Positions 34,448 through 47,567 are shown, counted from the first letter of the stretch. The stretch: DNA of 64,000 nt from Aquarana catesbeiana (GCF_042186555.1 NC_133324.1:218785145-218849144), one strand, 5' to 3'. Translations and numbers: made by a program. The notes: a model not told the origin generated them from the sequence alone.

Positions 34448-36414
34448 TCAGCTGAGCCTGCCACTGATAGCTAGGTAGCTGGTAGCATTCCTCCTTAAAA
34501 AATTATGTAGAATACAGCAGCACAGGACCACATGGTTTATCTTGAAGAGTGCCAGGTTGATTGGAGTCAAAAACAGCCTGAAACGACTCGATAGGATGCC
34601 AAAGGCATTTTCAATCACCCTTCTGGCATGAGAGAGCCTGTAATTGAAGATTCTCTGCTTTGGGGTGAGGTTCCTCATAGGAAACAGCTTCATCAGATGT
34701 TTCCCCAGATCAATGTGGCCTCATCTGCCACAAAAACAAAATTGAGGCCCTCAATATTCTCCTCAGCAGATGACAAGTTTAAGGTGCCCTTCTTGAGCCA
34801 CTTGTAGAACTCTGTCTGCATAATCACTCCTTTGTCAAAGTTGCGACCGTTCTTCCCAACATCCAAATACAAGAACTCATAGTTGGCAGACACTACAGCT
34901 AGCATGATTATGCTGCAAAGCCCTTATAGTTAAAATAATAGAAGCCAGAGTTGGGTGGTGGTACAATCTGGACATGCTTGCCATCAATAGCACCACCACA
35001 GTTGGGAAAATCCCACTGCTGATGGAACTGGGCTACAACGTCCTGCCATTGCTCTGAGTTGGAAGGAAACTGTGGATTAAAAAAAGAAAAAAGAAATTAC
35101 TACTTCTGCACATAACATTGCAAGCAGATTTGACACAAACATGCTTAGGCAACATAAGGATACTTAAATGAGTATTTAAAGACAAAAGTGGAAGGTCAAC
35201 TTACCTGATTCCCCCCCCCCCCTCTGGTGGCCCATTAGACACATTTTAGGGGGGGATGTAATGGGTAGATGTTTTGGACAGGTAACCCTCTGCACTTCCA
35301 TGAGAGCTGTTTGCATAAATAATCAGTGATACTTTGGTCAGCCCCTCCTTACTTACACTATTGGCAGCCCAGTGGACAGGTAAGAAGTGTGATAATCTAA
35401 AAAGCTGGATACACACTGTCCAAATTGCAGCACATTTTGACATTATGATTTAACCAATCGATATAATAGGAGACAAAAACTTAATAAGTTTCAATTTGTA
35501 GGTAATCAGGCAGGCCCTTGCACTACATGGTTTGGTGAATTTATACAGACATTTGAACACAAAAGAGGGATAGTGTGCATAGGTTTTGCAAAGTCAGTAG
35601 ATAGAGTATTTGGATCTGTTGACTTAGCATTTTTGGGAGGGAGGGAGGGTTAAGGGTCCCAAAAAAATGGCCTCTTCCACTCTGCCTGAATTTGAGGACA
35701 ACAAAAACAATTCTACACATTTTAGGGGTTGTTTAGGGTAAGCCCCAAAATTTAGCTGACAAAAAACATTATTAAGTTACTAGGCTAGGTGTCTGGGCTC
35801 AAGATAGCATGCTGGGGAGGTTAGTGAAGGAAAATATGCATGTAGGCCAAAAAAAGAGCAGGAAAAGCTTACAGCATGCATGAGGATAAAGAGGACATTC
35901 ACAGAATATTACAATATTGATAATTATGTAATCAAGAAATTAATAAAATACATTAGCAAACATAAATACATAGAATGTGATCTTAAATGTAAAAACTTAC
36001 CCTAATATAGTCCTTCTGCAGGACTTGAATGATGGCTAAGCAGGTTTCTGGAATAATGACTCCCAGAGCCTGGGGGAGATCCCAGTTGTAAACTTGAGGT
36101 CCTGGAGACTTCTCCCCATCACCAAGTACCGCAAGGTAACAGCCTCTTACATGTGTCCTGCTTCTTAATATAGGGGGTCACCAATGCCAAGAGTTGGTAA
36201 AGCAGGGGTCTGTCATCCTGGGATAAGTCTGAAAATCATCCGGATTATTCTCCTGGAGCTCCCGCAGCAATGGCATATGACATAATTGGTCACGATTAAG
36301 AAACCAATTTTTTGTCCAAGAACTCCTCCTCCTCCTGTATCTGGACTGGACTTGGGTCAAAGCAATAACTCCTAGCCCAATAATCACACATTCACTCCTA
36401 CGATTACACAACAT
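34448..36414 (-). pseudogene. PIF/Harbinger (HARBI1-like) transposase, broken
   Basis: Would cut and rejoin the element at TWA targets. On the minus strand the N-terminal exon (36414 to about 36180) gives YRRRRSSWTKNWFLNRDQL and LRELQENNPDDFQTYPRMT. Then VTLRYLVMGRSL and, in a shifted frame, PQALGVIIPETCLAIIQVLQ end at 36001 with a GTAAGT donor. After an intron (35070-36000) come QWDFPNCGGAIDGKH (first Asp), YLDVGKNGRNFD (second Asp), FVFVADEA and, after further shifts, RIFNYRLSHARRVIENAFGI (Glu) and ILHNFLRRN. All three DDE residues remain but at least three frame changes separate them, so it is inactive. Confidence 0.87.
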
Positions 36415-36694
36415 GGCTGATTGATGAACGGCTGTTCAGAAACTAACTGAAAAGCGCGAATCAACACTCACCAAACTTCTACTAACACGAAATTAGCAGA
36501 AGGAACCCAAAGGGTGGCGCTTGAGAAATGAACTTCCTCTTTATAGTCTCGTAGTGCGTCTAGTACGTCGCTACGTTTGTGTTGTCAACCGACAATTTGT
36601 GGACCGTTAATATGCAAGACAAGATCCTAGCACACACCCTTTTGACAAAAATCAGACACTCGGTTGACAATCGTATCGCGTGTATGAGGCTTAA

Positions 36695-37355
36695 GAGTGC
36701 TGAAAGAAATTGTCTAAAAGCCTTGGGGTCTGATTCTAATGAAACTGACAGCTGGATCCTGTCTCTACAGGTTGTTCTGCTTAAGCATAAACTATGTATA
36801 TAGTAACAAACTGACAGTTTCTTGCCCTGAAACACCCCCCTCCATGACCTTCCACCTTCTTTTTTATACCATAACCTAATCCTAACCCCTGGCACTCGTC
36901 GAAAAAATTTCAATACAGTTGTCACCCTGCCTACGTTTTACATATACTGTATATAGTGATTATAAAGTAATTGTAATAATGTAATTATAACTAGTTTTTA
37001 TTTATCCTTGCAAACAAAATAAAGAATGCCAGTATTGTCACTGTGACAATGTCATAAGAATATGAAACCTAGGTTTTACAGGTCGTTAATCTGAGGCCCA
37101 TGAAAAGAAATGTGTTCTTTTGTGAAAGTGCCTGAGACATGGTATTTTAGTAGAAAGGGCTCCTGCACTGTTCAGCTAGTAGTTTAGTGTGTATATACGG
37201 TATATGTGGTGCCATAAAACTCATATTATGAGACCTTGATCCTTTGGGTGATGCAATGAGTGAAAAGTCTACCTGCAATGAAATAAATAGGTACTTGTGA
37301 ATGTACACTACTTCTTCTATAGAAATGCCATTTCAAATATGTGACTCCTCCCTTG
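36695..37355. other. unassigned DNA right of Harbinger
   Basis: No gene or repeat that I recognise. Confidence 0.35.
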
Positions 37356-37440
37356 ACACTCTAGAGCAGTGCCCCAATATTATATATCTTTAGAACAATG
37401 TCACAATCTAATGCATCTCTAAAGCAGTATCTCAATATAA
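37356..37440. repeat. degenerate AGAGCAGTGCCCCAAT tandem, left part
   Basis: Two to three units of a roughly 37-40-base motif (TCTTTAGAGCAGTGCCCCAAT type). The same motif continues at 42756-43035, on the far side of a chain of insertions. Confidence 0.6.
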
Positions 37441-37466
37441 AACGGAAGTTTTTTTTTTTTTTTTTT

Positions 37467-38356
37467 TAGCATGTATAGTTGTGTCCCATCTTCTGCAGGC
37501 TGCAGCCTATTGTAAAAACTGTCCCTTCAGTCCTCCATTATAGCTGCTGGATATTCCCCTGAGTGGCTATCTTCCAGCATTGTGAGTTAACAGCCTCTGT
37601 TGTTAGTCTGAAAGTTGCACCATTCACCCACTCCTTCTGCTCTCTCCATCTGTCAAAGTGCGCATACTACTACACAATGCATTGTGTTCTGTAAATGGAG
37701 GAGAACCAGTTTATTAACAGGATCTCCACTGCCCAATCACAGTACACGATGCATTGTGCAATAGTAATAGCAGCAATATGAATGGCAGAGAGGACATAAG
37801 GGGGCAGGTAAGCAGTGCAACTTTTCAGACTTTTCAGCCCAACGTAGACATTCAAGCTTATAGTAACAGTAGACTTTTAGTGCTCAAGCCAAGACTCATA
37901 ATCCAAGCATAAGCATGGCATTTAAGCACAAAGCAGCATATGTTCACACATACAAAATAATTGCATGCAGCAGATATTGATGCTCTCAAATAGCGTCAAC
38001 AGCCAAAGATAGCAATGCAAGCCTTAGATACAGATGGCCAGCTTGGTATGCCACATATAGCAATAATAAAGTATCATGCTGTGTAGTCTCCTAACTGGTC
38101 TGGCAACATGAAACATAGGTTGCACTCCAGGCAATTTGTAAGTGCTTATCTAGTAGATGCATCAAGCTGTAGTATAATAATATGCAGTCTTCAGATGTGC
38201 TATATGGCTATAATTACTTCCCAACCAGAATGTATGGCTGATAAATATGTGTGTGTCCAAGTCAGGCAACAAGTCCTATGTTGATAAACATGGGTATCCT
38301 TGATAAATCCATAAAGGTGCTTCCTTTGAAGGGTGTGTCATTCTTATGTATAGCTT
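37467..38356. other. unassigned DNA after a T-tract
   Basis: Follows a run of about 18 T (37449-37466), which may be the tail of a minus-strand retroposed copy. No domain seen. Confidence 0.35.
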
Positions 38357-38359
38357 AAG

Positions 38360-38789
38360 ACCCCTTTCACACCGAGGGCGTTTTGCAGGAGCTATAGCGT
38401 TAAAAATAGCGCCTGCAATCTGCCCTCAAACAGCTGCAGCATTGTCTCCAGTGTGAAAGCTCGAGGGCTTTCACACCGGAGCGCTGCTCTGGCAGGACAC
38501 CAGGAAAAGTCCTGTCAGCAGCTTCTTTGGAGCGGTGAAGGAGCGGTGTGTTTACCGCACCTCCACCGCTGCTCCCCATTGAAATCAATGGGGCAGCGCT
38601 GGGATACCGCCAGCAAAATGTCGCTATTGCGGCGCATTGCAGGTGGTTTTAACCCTTTCTCGGCCGCTAGTGGGGGGTAAAAGCGCCCCGCTAGCGGCCG
38701 AAATGCACCGCAAATCTGACGGTAAAATGCCTCTAAAAATAGAAGCCTTTTACCGCCGATGCTATAGTCGGCTCGGTGTGAAAGGGGTC
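38360..38789. mobile_element. PIF/Harbinger-type MITE
   Basis: Ends GACCCCTTTCACACCGAG and CTCGGTGTGAAAGGGGTC are perfect inverse complements, with TAA on both sides (38357-38359, 38790-38792). No coding. Confidence 0.85.
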
Positions 38790-38792
38790 TAA

Positions 38793-39202
38793 AGGAAAAC
38801 TATAGACAAAGATTTTTTGGCTATACTTCTATCACAGGAGTGCAGTTTGCTCTGACTCCTGTGACCCGTTTTCATCAGACTGTGGGCTGACGCCACTGAG
38901 CCAGTTCAGGTTATCGTCAGGATCCACCCAGCAGCCTGGACCGGCACAAGGCTCAGTCTCTCAACGATCCGCCCAAAGCCTGAGCCAGCCCACCCCCTCC
39001 ACAGCCCCGTGCTCCTGTGAGCACTGGAGGGGGAGAGCAGAAAGCCGGTGACTTACAGTTCTGCCTCTCTGCTCAGAGCGGAGAGGGAGAACTGAGAGAT
39101 CAGCGGGGTTTGATCACTTAGTTCTCACTGTAGAGCCGGATCGATGCTGCATCCACCAAGGTGAGTATAATATTTTTTTTTTACAATGTCTATACTTCTC
39201 TT
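38793..39202. mobile_element. small MITE abutting its neighbours
   Basis: Left AAAGGAAAACTATAGAC and right GTCTATACTTCTCTTTT are imperfect inverse complements. It lies directly between the Harbinger MITE and the TTAA of the next element. Confidence 0.6.
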
Positions 39203-39206
39203 TTAA

Positions 39207-42200
39207 CCACTTACCAACCGGCCCATAGCCGAATGACGGCTGCAGGGCGGTTGGATAACTCTGGGAGGACGTACTATGACGTCCTCCCAGAATTCCCCTC
39301 TCGCGCGCCCCCTGGGGCGCGCACCCGAACACATCCGTGACCGCCGGGTCCAGAGGATACCGGTAAATGGCCGCTGATCACATGTAAACAGACCGGCGTC
39401 ATCTGATGACGCCGGTTCCTCTCCTCCCCTCCTGTGTACCGATCGGTACACAGTGAGCGGGGAGGGGGATGGATGGATGTCTGCAGCGCTGTGGGCTGTA
39501 TGTGTAGTGCCCACAGCGCTGCACAGAGACATCCAGCCATCCATCCATCCATGCTCAGCCATCCCTCACTACTATGCAATGCTGTGCAATACTTTGCAAT
39601 ACCCCCACAATACTCTGCAATGCTGTGCAATACTCTGCAATGCCCCCACAATACTCTGCAATGCTGTGCAATACTCTGCAATACCCCCACAATACTCTGC
39701 AATACCCCCACAATACTCTGCAATGCTGTGCAATACTCTGCAATGCCCCCACAATACTCTGCAATGCCCCCACAATACTCTGCAATGCTGTGCAATACTC
39801 TGCAATACCCCCACAATACTCTGCAATGCTGTGCAATACTCTGCAATACCCCCACAATACTCTGAAATGCTGTGCAATACTCTTCAATGCCCCCACAATA
39901 CTCTGCAATGCTGTGCAATACTCTGCAATGCCCCCACAATACTCTGCAATGCCCCCACAATACTCTGCAATGCCCCCACCATACTCTGCAATGCCCCCGC
40001 CATACTCTGCCATGCCCCCGCCATACTCTGCCATGCCCCCGCCATACTCTGCCATGCCCCCGCCATACTCTGCCATGCCCCCGCCATACTCTGCCATACC
40101 CCGCCATACTCTGCCATACCCCGCCATACTCCGCAATACCCCGCCATACTCCGCCATACCCCGCCATACTCTGGCATACCCCGCCATACTCCGCCATACC
40201 CCGCCATACCCCGCAATACCCCGCCATACTCTGCAATACCCCGCCCCCGCCATACTCCGCAATACCCCGCCATACCCTGCCATGCTGAGCCATGCTCAGC
40301 TGTACTCGCCCTCTGTATGTGGCCAGGCTGTTGAAGTCTCACACATGTGGTATTGCCGTACTCAGGAGGAGCAGGAGATTCTATTTTGGGGTGTCATTTT
40401 TGGTATGTACATGTTATGTGGTAGAAATATTGTATAAATGGACAACTTTGTGTTAAAAAAAAAAAAAGCGTTTTAACCACTTCCCGCCCGCCGGCCATCA
40501 TACAACATCCTTGACTTTGTGCGGGGATATCTGAATGATGGTTGCAGCTACAGGCATCATTCAGATATCAGCTTTTTCAGCCAGCGATTCCCTACACCAT
40601 GAGAATGATCATAGCAGCTGTTCCACTGCTTGATCATTCTTACGGGAGGCGAGAGGGGATGTCCCCCCCCTCCCGTGCTTCTACCGACTCACCGCTACGA
40701 TCGAAGCCAGGATCGTTTTTTTTTTTTTTATTTCAGGCTTCCCAGCCTAGAGGTGAGATGTGGGGTCTTATTGACCCCATATCTCACTGTAAAGAGGACC
40801 TGTCATGCCATATTCCTATTACAAGGATGTTTATATTCCTTGTAATAGGAATAAAAGTGGTTAAAAAATTTTTTTTGGGGAAAAAAGCATCAAACTAAAA
40901 TAAATAAAGTAAAATGAACAATAAAAAAAAAAAAAATTTTTTAAAGCGCCCCTGTCCCTGTGTGCTCGCATGCAGAAGCGAACGCATACGTAAGTCCCTC
41001 CCACATATGAAAATGGTGTTCAAACCACACATGTGAGGTATCGCTGCGATCGGTAGAGCGAGAGCAATAATTTTGGCCCTAGACCTCCTCTGTAACTCAA
41101 AACATGTAACCAGTAAAAAATTTTAAAGCGTCGCCTATGGGGATTTTTGAGTAGCAAAGTTTGGCGCCATTCCACAAGCGCGTGCAATTTTGAAAGGTGA
41201 CATGTTGGGTATCTATTTACTCGGCGTAACTTCATCTTTCACATTATGCAAAAACATTAGGCTAACTTTACTGTTTTGGTTTTTGTAAAGCACAAAACAG
41301 TTTTTTTCCAAAAAAAACGCGTTAAAAAAATTGCTGCGCAAATACCGTGCGAGATAAAAAGTTGCAATGACCGCCATTGTATTCTCTAGGGTCTTTGCTA
41401 AAAAAACATATATAATGTTTTGGGGTTCTATGTAATTTTCTAGCTAATAAATGATGATTTTTACATGTAGGAGAGAAATGTCAGAATTGGCCTGGGTGCT
41501 CCAGAACGCCTGAAGATGCTCCCCTGCATGTTGGGCCTCTGTATGTGGCCACGCTGTGTAAAAGTCTCACACATGTGGTATCACCATACTCGGGAGTAAT
41601 AGCAGAATGTGTTTTGGGGTGTAATCTGTGGTATGCATATGCAGTGTGTGAAATAATAACCTGCTAATATGACAATTTTGTGGGAAAAAAAAAAAAGTAA
41701 AAAAAAAACCTTGATTTTGCAAAGAATTGTGGGAAAAAATGACAACTTCAAAAAACTCACCATGCATCTTTCTAAATACCTTGGAATGTCTTCTTTCCAA
41801 AAAGGGGTCATTTGGGGGGTATTTGTACTTTTCTGGCATGTTAGGGTCTCAAGAAATTAGATAGGCCGTCAGTACTTCAGGTGTGATCAATTTTCAGATA
41901 TTCGCACCATAGCTTTTGGACTCTATAACTTTCACAAAGACCAAATAATATCCACCGATTTGGGTTAATTTTACCAAAGATATGTAGCGGTATAAATTTT
42001 GGCCAAAATATATGAAGAAAAATTACTAATTTGCAAAATATTATAACAGAAATGAAGAAAAATGTATTTTTTTACAGATTTTTCGGTCTTTTTTCTTTTA
42101 CGGCGCAAAAAATAAAGAACCCAGCGGTGATTAAATACCACCAAAAGAAAGCTCCATTTGTGTGAAAAAAAGGACAAAAATTTCATATAGATACAGTGTT

Positions 42201-42296
42201 GCATGACTGAGTAATTGTCATTCAAAATGTGAGAGCACCAAAAGCTGAAAATTGGTCTGGTTAGGAAGGGGGTTTAAGTGCCCAGTTGTCAAGTGG
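39207..42296. mobile_element. piggyBac-type (TTAA, CCACTT ends) compound
   Basis: TTAA (39203-39206) then CCACTTACC at the left; GTCAAGTGG then TTAA (42297-42300) at the right. A second CCACTT start, also after TTAA, is at 40477. So one unit (40477-42296) is complete and the left unit (39207-40472) lacks its own right end. Related blocks repeat in both (CCTCTGTATGTGGCCA, TCTCACACATGTGGTAT). No transposase is present. The TTAA target is as in piggyBac. Confidence 0.72.
39567..40290. repeat. minisatellite, CAATACTCTGCAATGCCCCCA unit
   Basis: About 35 units. The left part alternates CAATACTCTGCAATGC and CCCCCACAATACTCTG; the right part drifts to CATACTCTGCCATGCCCCCG and CATACCCCGC. All six frames contain long open stretches from lack of stops. 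The core GCAATACTCTGCAAT is the inverse complement of the core of the array at 32510. Confidence 0.92.
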
Positions 42297-42300
42297 TTAA

Positions 42301-42751
42301 AGAATATGTAAACCCAACATTTCATATTCCTGATATGTGCCTACTGTACCATGTACATGTACAAAAAAGTATCCTGTTCTCTTCGTATAGCTTCCTCTGT
42401 GTGAAATTCCTGGTGTTTCTGTCAGTGCCTTTGTTTTCCTAATAAAAACTGATCACACTAAGCAGGAGAGCACACTGTGGTCCATTCTCTAGCTATGCTG
42501 GGAACTCCAATGATCAGACTTATCCTGACACCTCCCCTGCACCGCACAGCCTTTCACTGGGAAAATAAGTTTGCTGCTGTTTCTCCTCTCCCAGCTCTTA
42601 TGTAGCTGAGAACAAAGGGAATGTTATCACTTATAAAAAAGGGGGAAAAGGTATTTATATATATTTTTTATATCTATAGGCAAATGTTTTGCCTTTCAGT
42701 TTTATTTTAAACTGAATGGTTTGTTTTACAAGGTGAGGGTTTACAATCACT
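42301..42751. mobile_element. TTAA-flanked MITE
   Basis: Left AGAATATGTAAACCC and right GGGTTTACAATCACT are near inverse complements, with TTAA at 42297-42300 (shared with the element on its left) and 42752-42755. No coding. Confidence 0.75.
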
Positions 42752-42755
42752 TTAA

Positions 42756-43035
42756 GCAGTGCCCCAATTGTATATATTTTCAGAGCATAGCCCCAATCTC
42801 AAAAGTATTATAGTACAGCACCAGTCTTGTGTACCTCTAAAGTAGGGGTCAAATCGTTTGTGACTCTAGAGCAGCCCACCAATCTTGCATGTCTTTAAAG
42901 CAGTGCCAAATCTTGCATATCTTTAGAGCAGCAGTGCTCCAACCTTGCTTATATATAGATTAGTGCATCTTACATATCTACATATCTATAGATAAGTGCC
43001 CCAATCTTACACATCCATAGAGCAGTACAATTCTG
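42756..43035. repeat. degenerate AGAGCAGTGCCCCAAT tandem, right part
   Basis: Six or seven diverged units of TTTAGAGCAGTGCCCCAATCTTGCATAT type. Confidence 0.65.
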
Positions 43036-43169
43036 TTGTGTAACCATTTATTTACCCTTAGCTTGATTCCATAAATAGCTACATCTACCTTAAATTAACA
43101 ATATATCTGAAAAGAGAACAGCTGTCCAATACCTATTCCCTGTCCTCCATAAAGCAGTGACAGTGACAG

Positions 43170-44214
<1,045 letters not shown>

Positions 44215-45447
44215 TTTTTTTTAACTAAAAAAATTATCGAAGTTTATGGACAGGATTAGGATAAATGTAAAGTAATTAATTTAAATTAAGATCTCACTCT
44301 TATCAGATGCTTGTATTTGTGCCTGAATAAAAACATTGTGGACTGAAATCAGTAAAAAAAACCTGTCACTCAACAAAAAATAGAATATCAGTAACAGAAT
44401 GTTCCTGATCCAAGCGCTTATAGATAAAGACTAAAATTGGTCATGCACATTCAGCTGCTGTTTTAAATTCAGTCAAAATAAAAAAAATATGCAAAAAAGA
44501 TAAGGTAATCGTTCAAGCATTAACAGTGCTCTCTCAGTGGTGAACGCACCATGTGCTAAAATAGTTCAATATGCATTAAACAAAAAGTTCATAGGGATAG
44601 ATGTCCTGAGTCTCACCGCGTGCAGGTTTCCAGGAAGCAGTGAGAGAACACAGGCTGTCTGCACAGCAACACAGCATTATATTGATTCAATGCCAGTTTT
44701 AAATTTTAATCTTGTAAGCATATTTTATCTTGGGGGAAGTTGCAAATAAAATGAAACAGGATTGCGCTATGTAGTGTGTTCTTTTGTTTTGCATGGTATA
44801 CCACTGCGCTATCTTATGAGGAGTCTTCACTTGGAATGAGCGGTTGCCAATTAAGGAGATTGGAGTTATAAGGCTTTTTTTATTCGTGCTTGTGGTGAGT
44901 TTATTACCATAGGGAAGAGAAGAGCACATGGTGTAACGGTGACGGAATACAAAGATTTCATCTATTCTACTATCACCTCTGAGTAGATGCATGTTACTCC
45001 ATTTACCTTATGAACTTTATGATTTATGAATATTGAAACAAGTTTGGATTGTGCTCATTTCACTCCTTAGTTGGGGTGTGATACACCTTTTTGTTTAATG
45101 CATTTTAAACTATTTTAGCACACAGTGCATTCAGCACCGAGATGTTATTGCTTGAACAATTACCATATCTTTTTTGCATATTTTTATATTTTGACTGAAT
45201 TTATAACAGCAGCTGAATGTGCATGACCAATTTTAGTCTTTATCTATGAGCGTTGGGATCAGGAACATTCTGTGACTGATATTCTACTTTTTTTTTAAGT
45301 GTCGAGTGGCAGTTTTTTACTGTTTTCAGTCCACAATGTTTATTTTCACGCACAAATACAAGCATCTGATAAGAGTGAGAACTTAATTTACATTAATTAC
45401 TTTGCATTTATCCTAATCCTGTCCATAAACTTAGATTTTTTTTAATT
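44215..45447. mobile_element. foldback element with ~380-bp arms
   Basis: Arms 44215-44590 and 45080-45447 are inverse complements with moderate mismatch (for example TGTGCATGACCAATTTTAGTC at the right pairs with GACTAAAATTGGTCATGCACA at the left). About 490 bases lie between them. No coding. Confidence 0.8.
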
Positions 45448-45670
45448 ACTTTCAGTCAGCTTTCAATCACAAATATTTGTTGTTTTCAAATGACCAATCA
45501 AGTCATCAGTCAAGAGAATTGGGATAGAAATCTGCTGGACAGTGCATTTTAAAGTTGGGTTGAGGTGTTTTCAATGAATTTCCACCCCATTATTGATCTT
45601 TGATCATTCTTTAACTGTAAACTAGAAAACAAGGAGGAAAGATGATTTCATACCAACTAATTACCTAGAG

Positions 45671-45806
45671 CAGTGATGGTGAACCTTGGCACCCCAGATG
45701 TTTTGGAACTACATTTCCCATGATGCTCTTGCACTCTACAGTGTAGTTGAGCATCATGGGAAATGTAGTTTCAAAACATCTGGGGTGCCAAGGTTCGCCA
45801 TCACTG
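45671..45806. mobile_element. hAT MITE 1 of a tandem pair
   Basis: CAGTGATGGTGAACCTTGGC at the left is matched by GCCAAGGTTCGCCATCACTG at the right; the 136-base unit is nearly a full palindrome. Flanked by ACCTAGAG (45663-45670, 45807-45814). Confidence 0.9.
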
Positions 45807-45814
45807 ACCTAGAG

Positions 45815-45999
45815 CAGTGTTTCTCAACTCCAGTCCTCAAGGCGCACCAACAGGTCATGTTTTCAGGATTTCCCTCAGATGAAACAGCTGTGGTAATTAC
45901 TAAGGCAGTGAAACTGATCAAATCACTTGTGCAAAATAATGGTAAGCCTGAAAACATGACCTGTTGGGGCGCTGTGAGGACTGGAGTTGAGAAACACTG
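45815..45999. mobile_element. hAT MITE 2 of a tandem pair
   Basis: CAGTGTTTCTCAACTCCAGTC at the left and its inverse at the right; 185 bases. Flanked by ACCTAGAG (45807-45814, 46000-46007), the middle copy being shared with MITE 1. Confidence 0.9.
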
Positions 46000-46007
46000 A
46001 CCTAGAG

Positions 46008-47240
46008 TATGACCAATATGAGCAAATAGGAATTGATTAAATACCTATAGATATGGTAGCTAATCAAACTGAGCCTCACATAAAGGATATGTTTAGCTAC
46101 AACTCCTTTACTCTTTTTAAGTAAATTTTCCATGTGGTTATCAATATTAACCAGGTGTATACAACGCTAATCTGGCTGTATTAGTAAGTGGGTGAGGCTC
46201 AGTGCCATGTGTGGGGAAATGAGATCTCTTGCTTTGGATGTAATAAAAGAAGACTTTTGGATTTTGGAGATATTTTTGGGTGTGTGATGGAGAACATGGT
46301 GAAGGAGCAAAGACAACAAATTAGGCTCCATACAAAACATTTATTTAAATGAAAGCCTGAAGGTCAGCAATCCAAGTACAGAAAAGTATATAAATTCAAA
46401 AAAGTAAGGCCAACGGCCTGTCATTGCAGTGTATGGGCTCAGCAGTCATTGCTAGCCACATACAGTTGTCAATCCCAGCAGCAGGAATCAGTATATTCCT
46501 GCCATGGGGACTCAGTGTGGTAAAACACACGTGTGAATTGTGTCTAAATGACAGAGAATTGCACAGCAGGTGGAAAGGTTCATTGGATAAGGTTCAGTTG
46601 AGTTTCTTTGCCCACCCCAGACTCAAAATGCATCTGTGACAGTAGGCAATACACAAAAAAGCCCCCTTATTCATTATAATTCTATGTGTGTAATGGCTGT
46701 TCCAGAAACCAGCACAAAAGTAGGGTGGAGCTTCTGCCCCACGATCGCTTTGTTTTTGCTATATGCTTAAAAAGCAATACCCATAGGAGATACTGTACAT
46801 GTGAAACACATCTGATGGTTATCATATGTAAACAAATAAGCAATGTGTTACATTTATCTGGTTGGTAGTAGTAAATTACCCTTAAGCTGGCCATACATGG
46901 ATCAAAATTTGGCCGTTTCAGCAGGGATGGGCTGAATTTCCGTCCGTGTATGGGCAGGCTGGTTGTACATAAGTTGATCTTTTGATTGACTTGTGTACAA
47001 CCAGACTGTCTGTTTTTCCAAAACATTTATAGCTGGCAACACTGATCATTGTATTCTGATGGCAGGGAAGGCTTCCCACTGTCACAATACAGTGGGAGGA
47101 TTCACCCATCCCCATGGAAAGTGTGGATGGCAGACTTGGATCATTTTTTTTGTTCAACTTACTTGTTTCACTACTCATGTATACAGTTTCTTCATTGCTA
47201 AAGAGTGTTTGGAGCATACCCTAGCATCTATATCCAGATG
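46008..47240. other. unassigned DNA
   Basis: No gene. A lone TTAAGCTGGCCATACATGG motif at about 46884 looks like one end of a TTAA MITE whose other end I could not find. Confidence 0.35.
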
Positions 47241-47356
47241 ATTAACTCAGTCACCTTAATCCCAAACGCTATGAAATGTGTCAAGGCAGATGTTGATGGA
47301 CAATAAACATCTGCTGTGACAGATTCCATGGTGACTGGGTTAAGGTGACTGAGTTA
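47241..47356. repeat. short inverted repeat unit
   Basis: TAACTCAGTCACCTTAA at the left and TTAAGGTGACTGAGTTA at the right are perfect inverse complements about 80 bases apart. Possibly a MITE. The following 140 bases (GAACTGAAGAAGCTGCTTG) resemble the end of another repeat that I could not name with confidence. Confidence 0.6.
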
Positions 47357-47567
47357 CCTATGTGACTATAAATGCTAGGTATGTTTCTGACACTGAAATT
47401 GAACTGAAGAAGCTGCTTGTATGAGCAGCAAAACATCCTCAATCCTATATAATTCAGTTCAGTGTGACTCATTACTACTGGCTTTACCATGACCTGGATG
47501 TCTGAGAACCTTCATAGACTTACTGTAACTTAAAATTGTTTGCTTACAAGAAAGCCCGGGGCAGCAC

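Larger units (their letters stand above)
23405..36691. mobile_element. 13.3-kb PIF/Harbinger element with nested insertions
   Basis: Left end AGCCTCGTACACACGGTACGATTGTTGGC and right end (36663-36691), its inverse complement with four or five differences, are flanked by TAA on both sides (23402-23404, 36692-36694), the TWA target duplication of PIF/Harbinger. Between them, consistent with one autonomous element, are a Harbinger DDE transposase (minus, 34448-36414), a MADF-type gene (minus, 24210-25325) and a Myb/SANT-like gene (plus, 25698-30073). About 6-7 kb is later insertions (26461-26980, 27061-28968, 30186-32201, 32303-33629). All three genes carry stops or frameshifts. Confidence 0.78.

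Noticed and set aside
23405..36691. Chance pairing of two unrelated Harbinger MITE ends
   Set aside because: Considered seriously. Rejected as the main reading because the ends match well, both have TAA, orientation is correct and Harbinger genes lie between; it stays the main alternative.
39274..40437. Open frames up to 339 codons on both strands
   Set aside because: Same cause: a stop-free minisatellite read in all frames.
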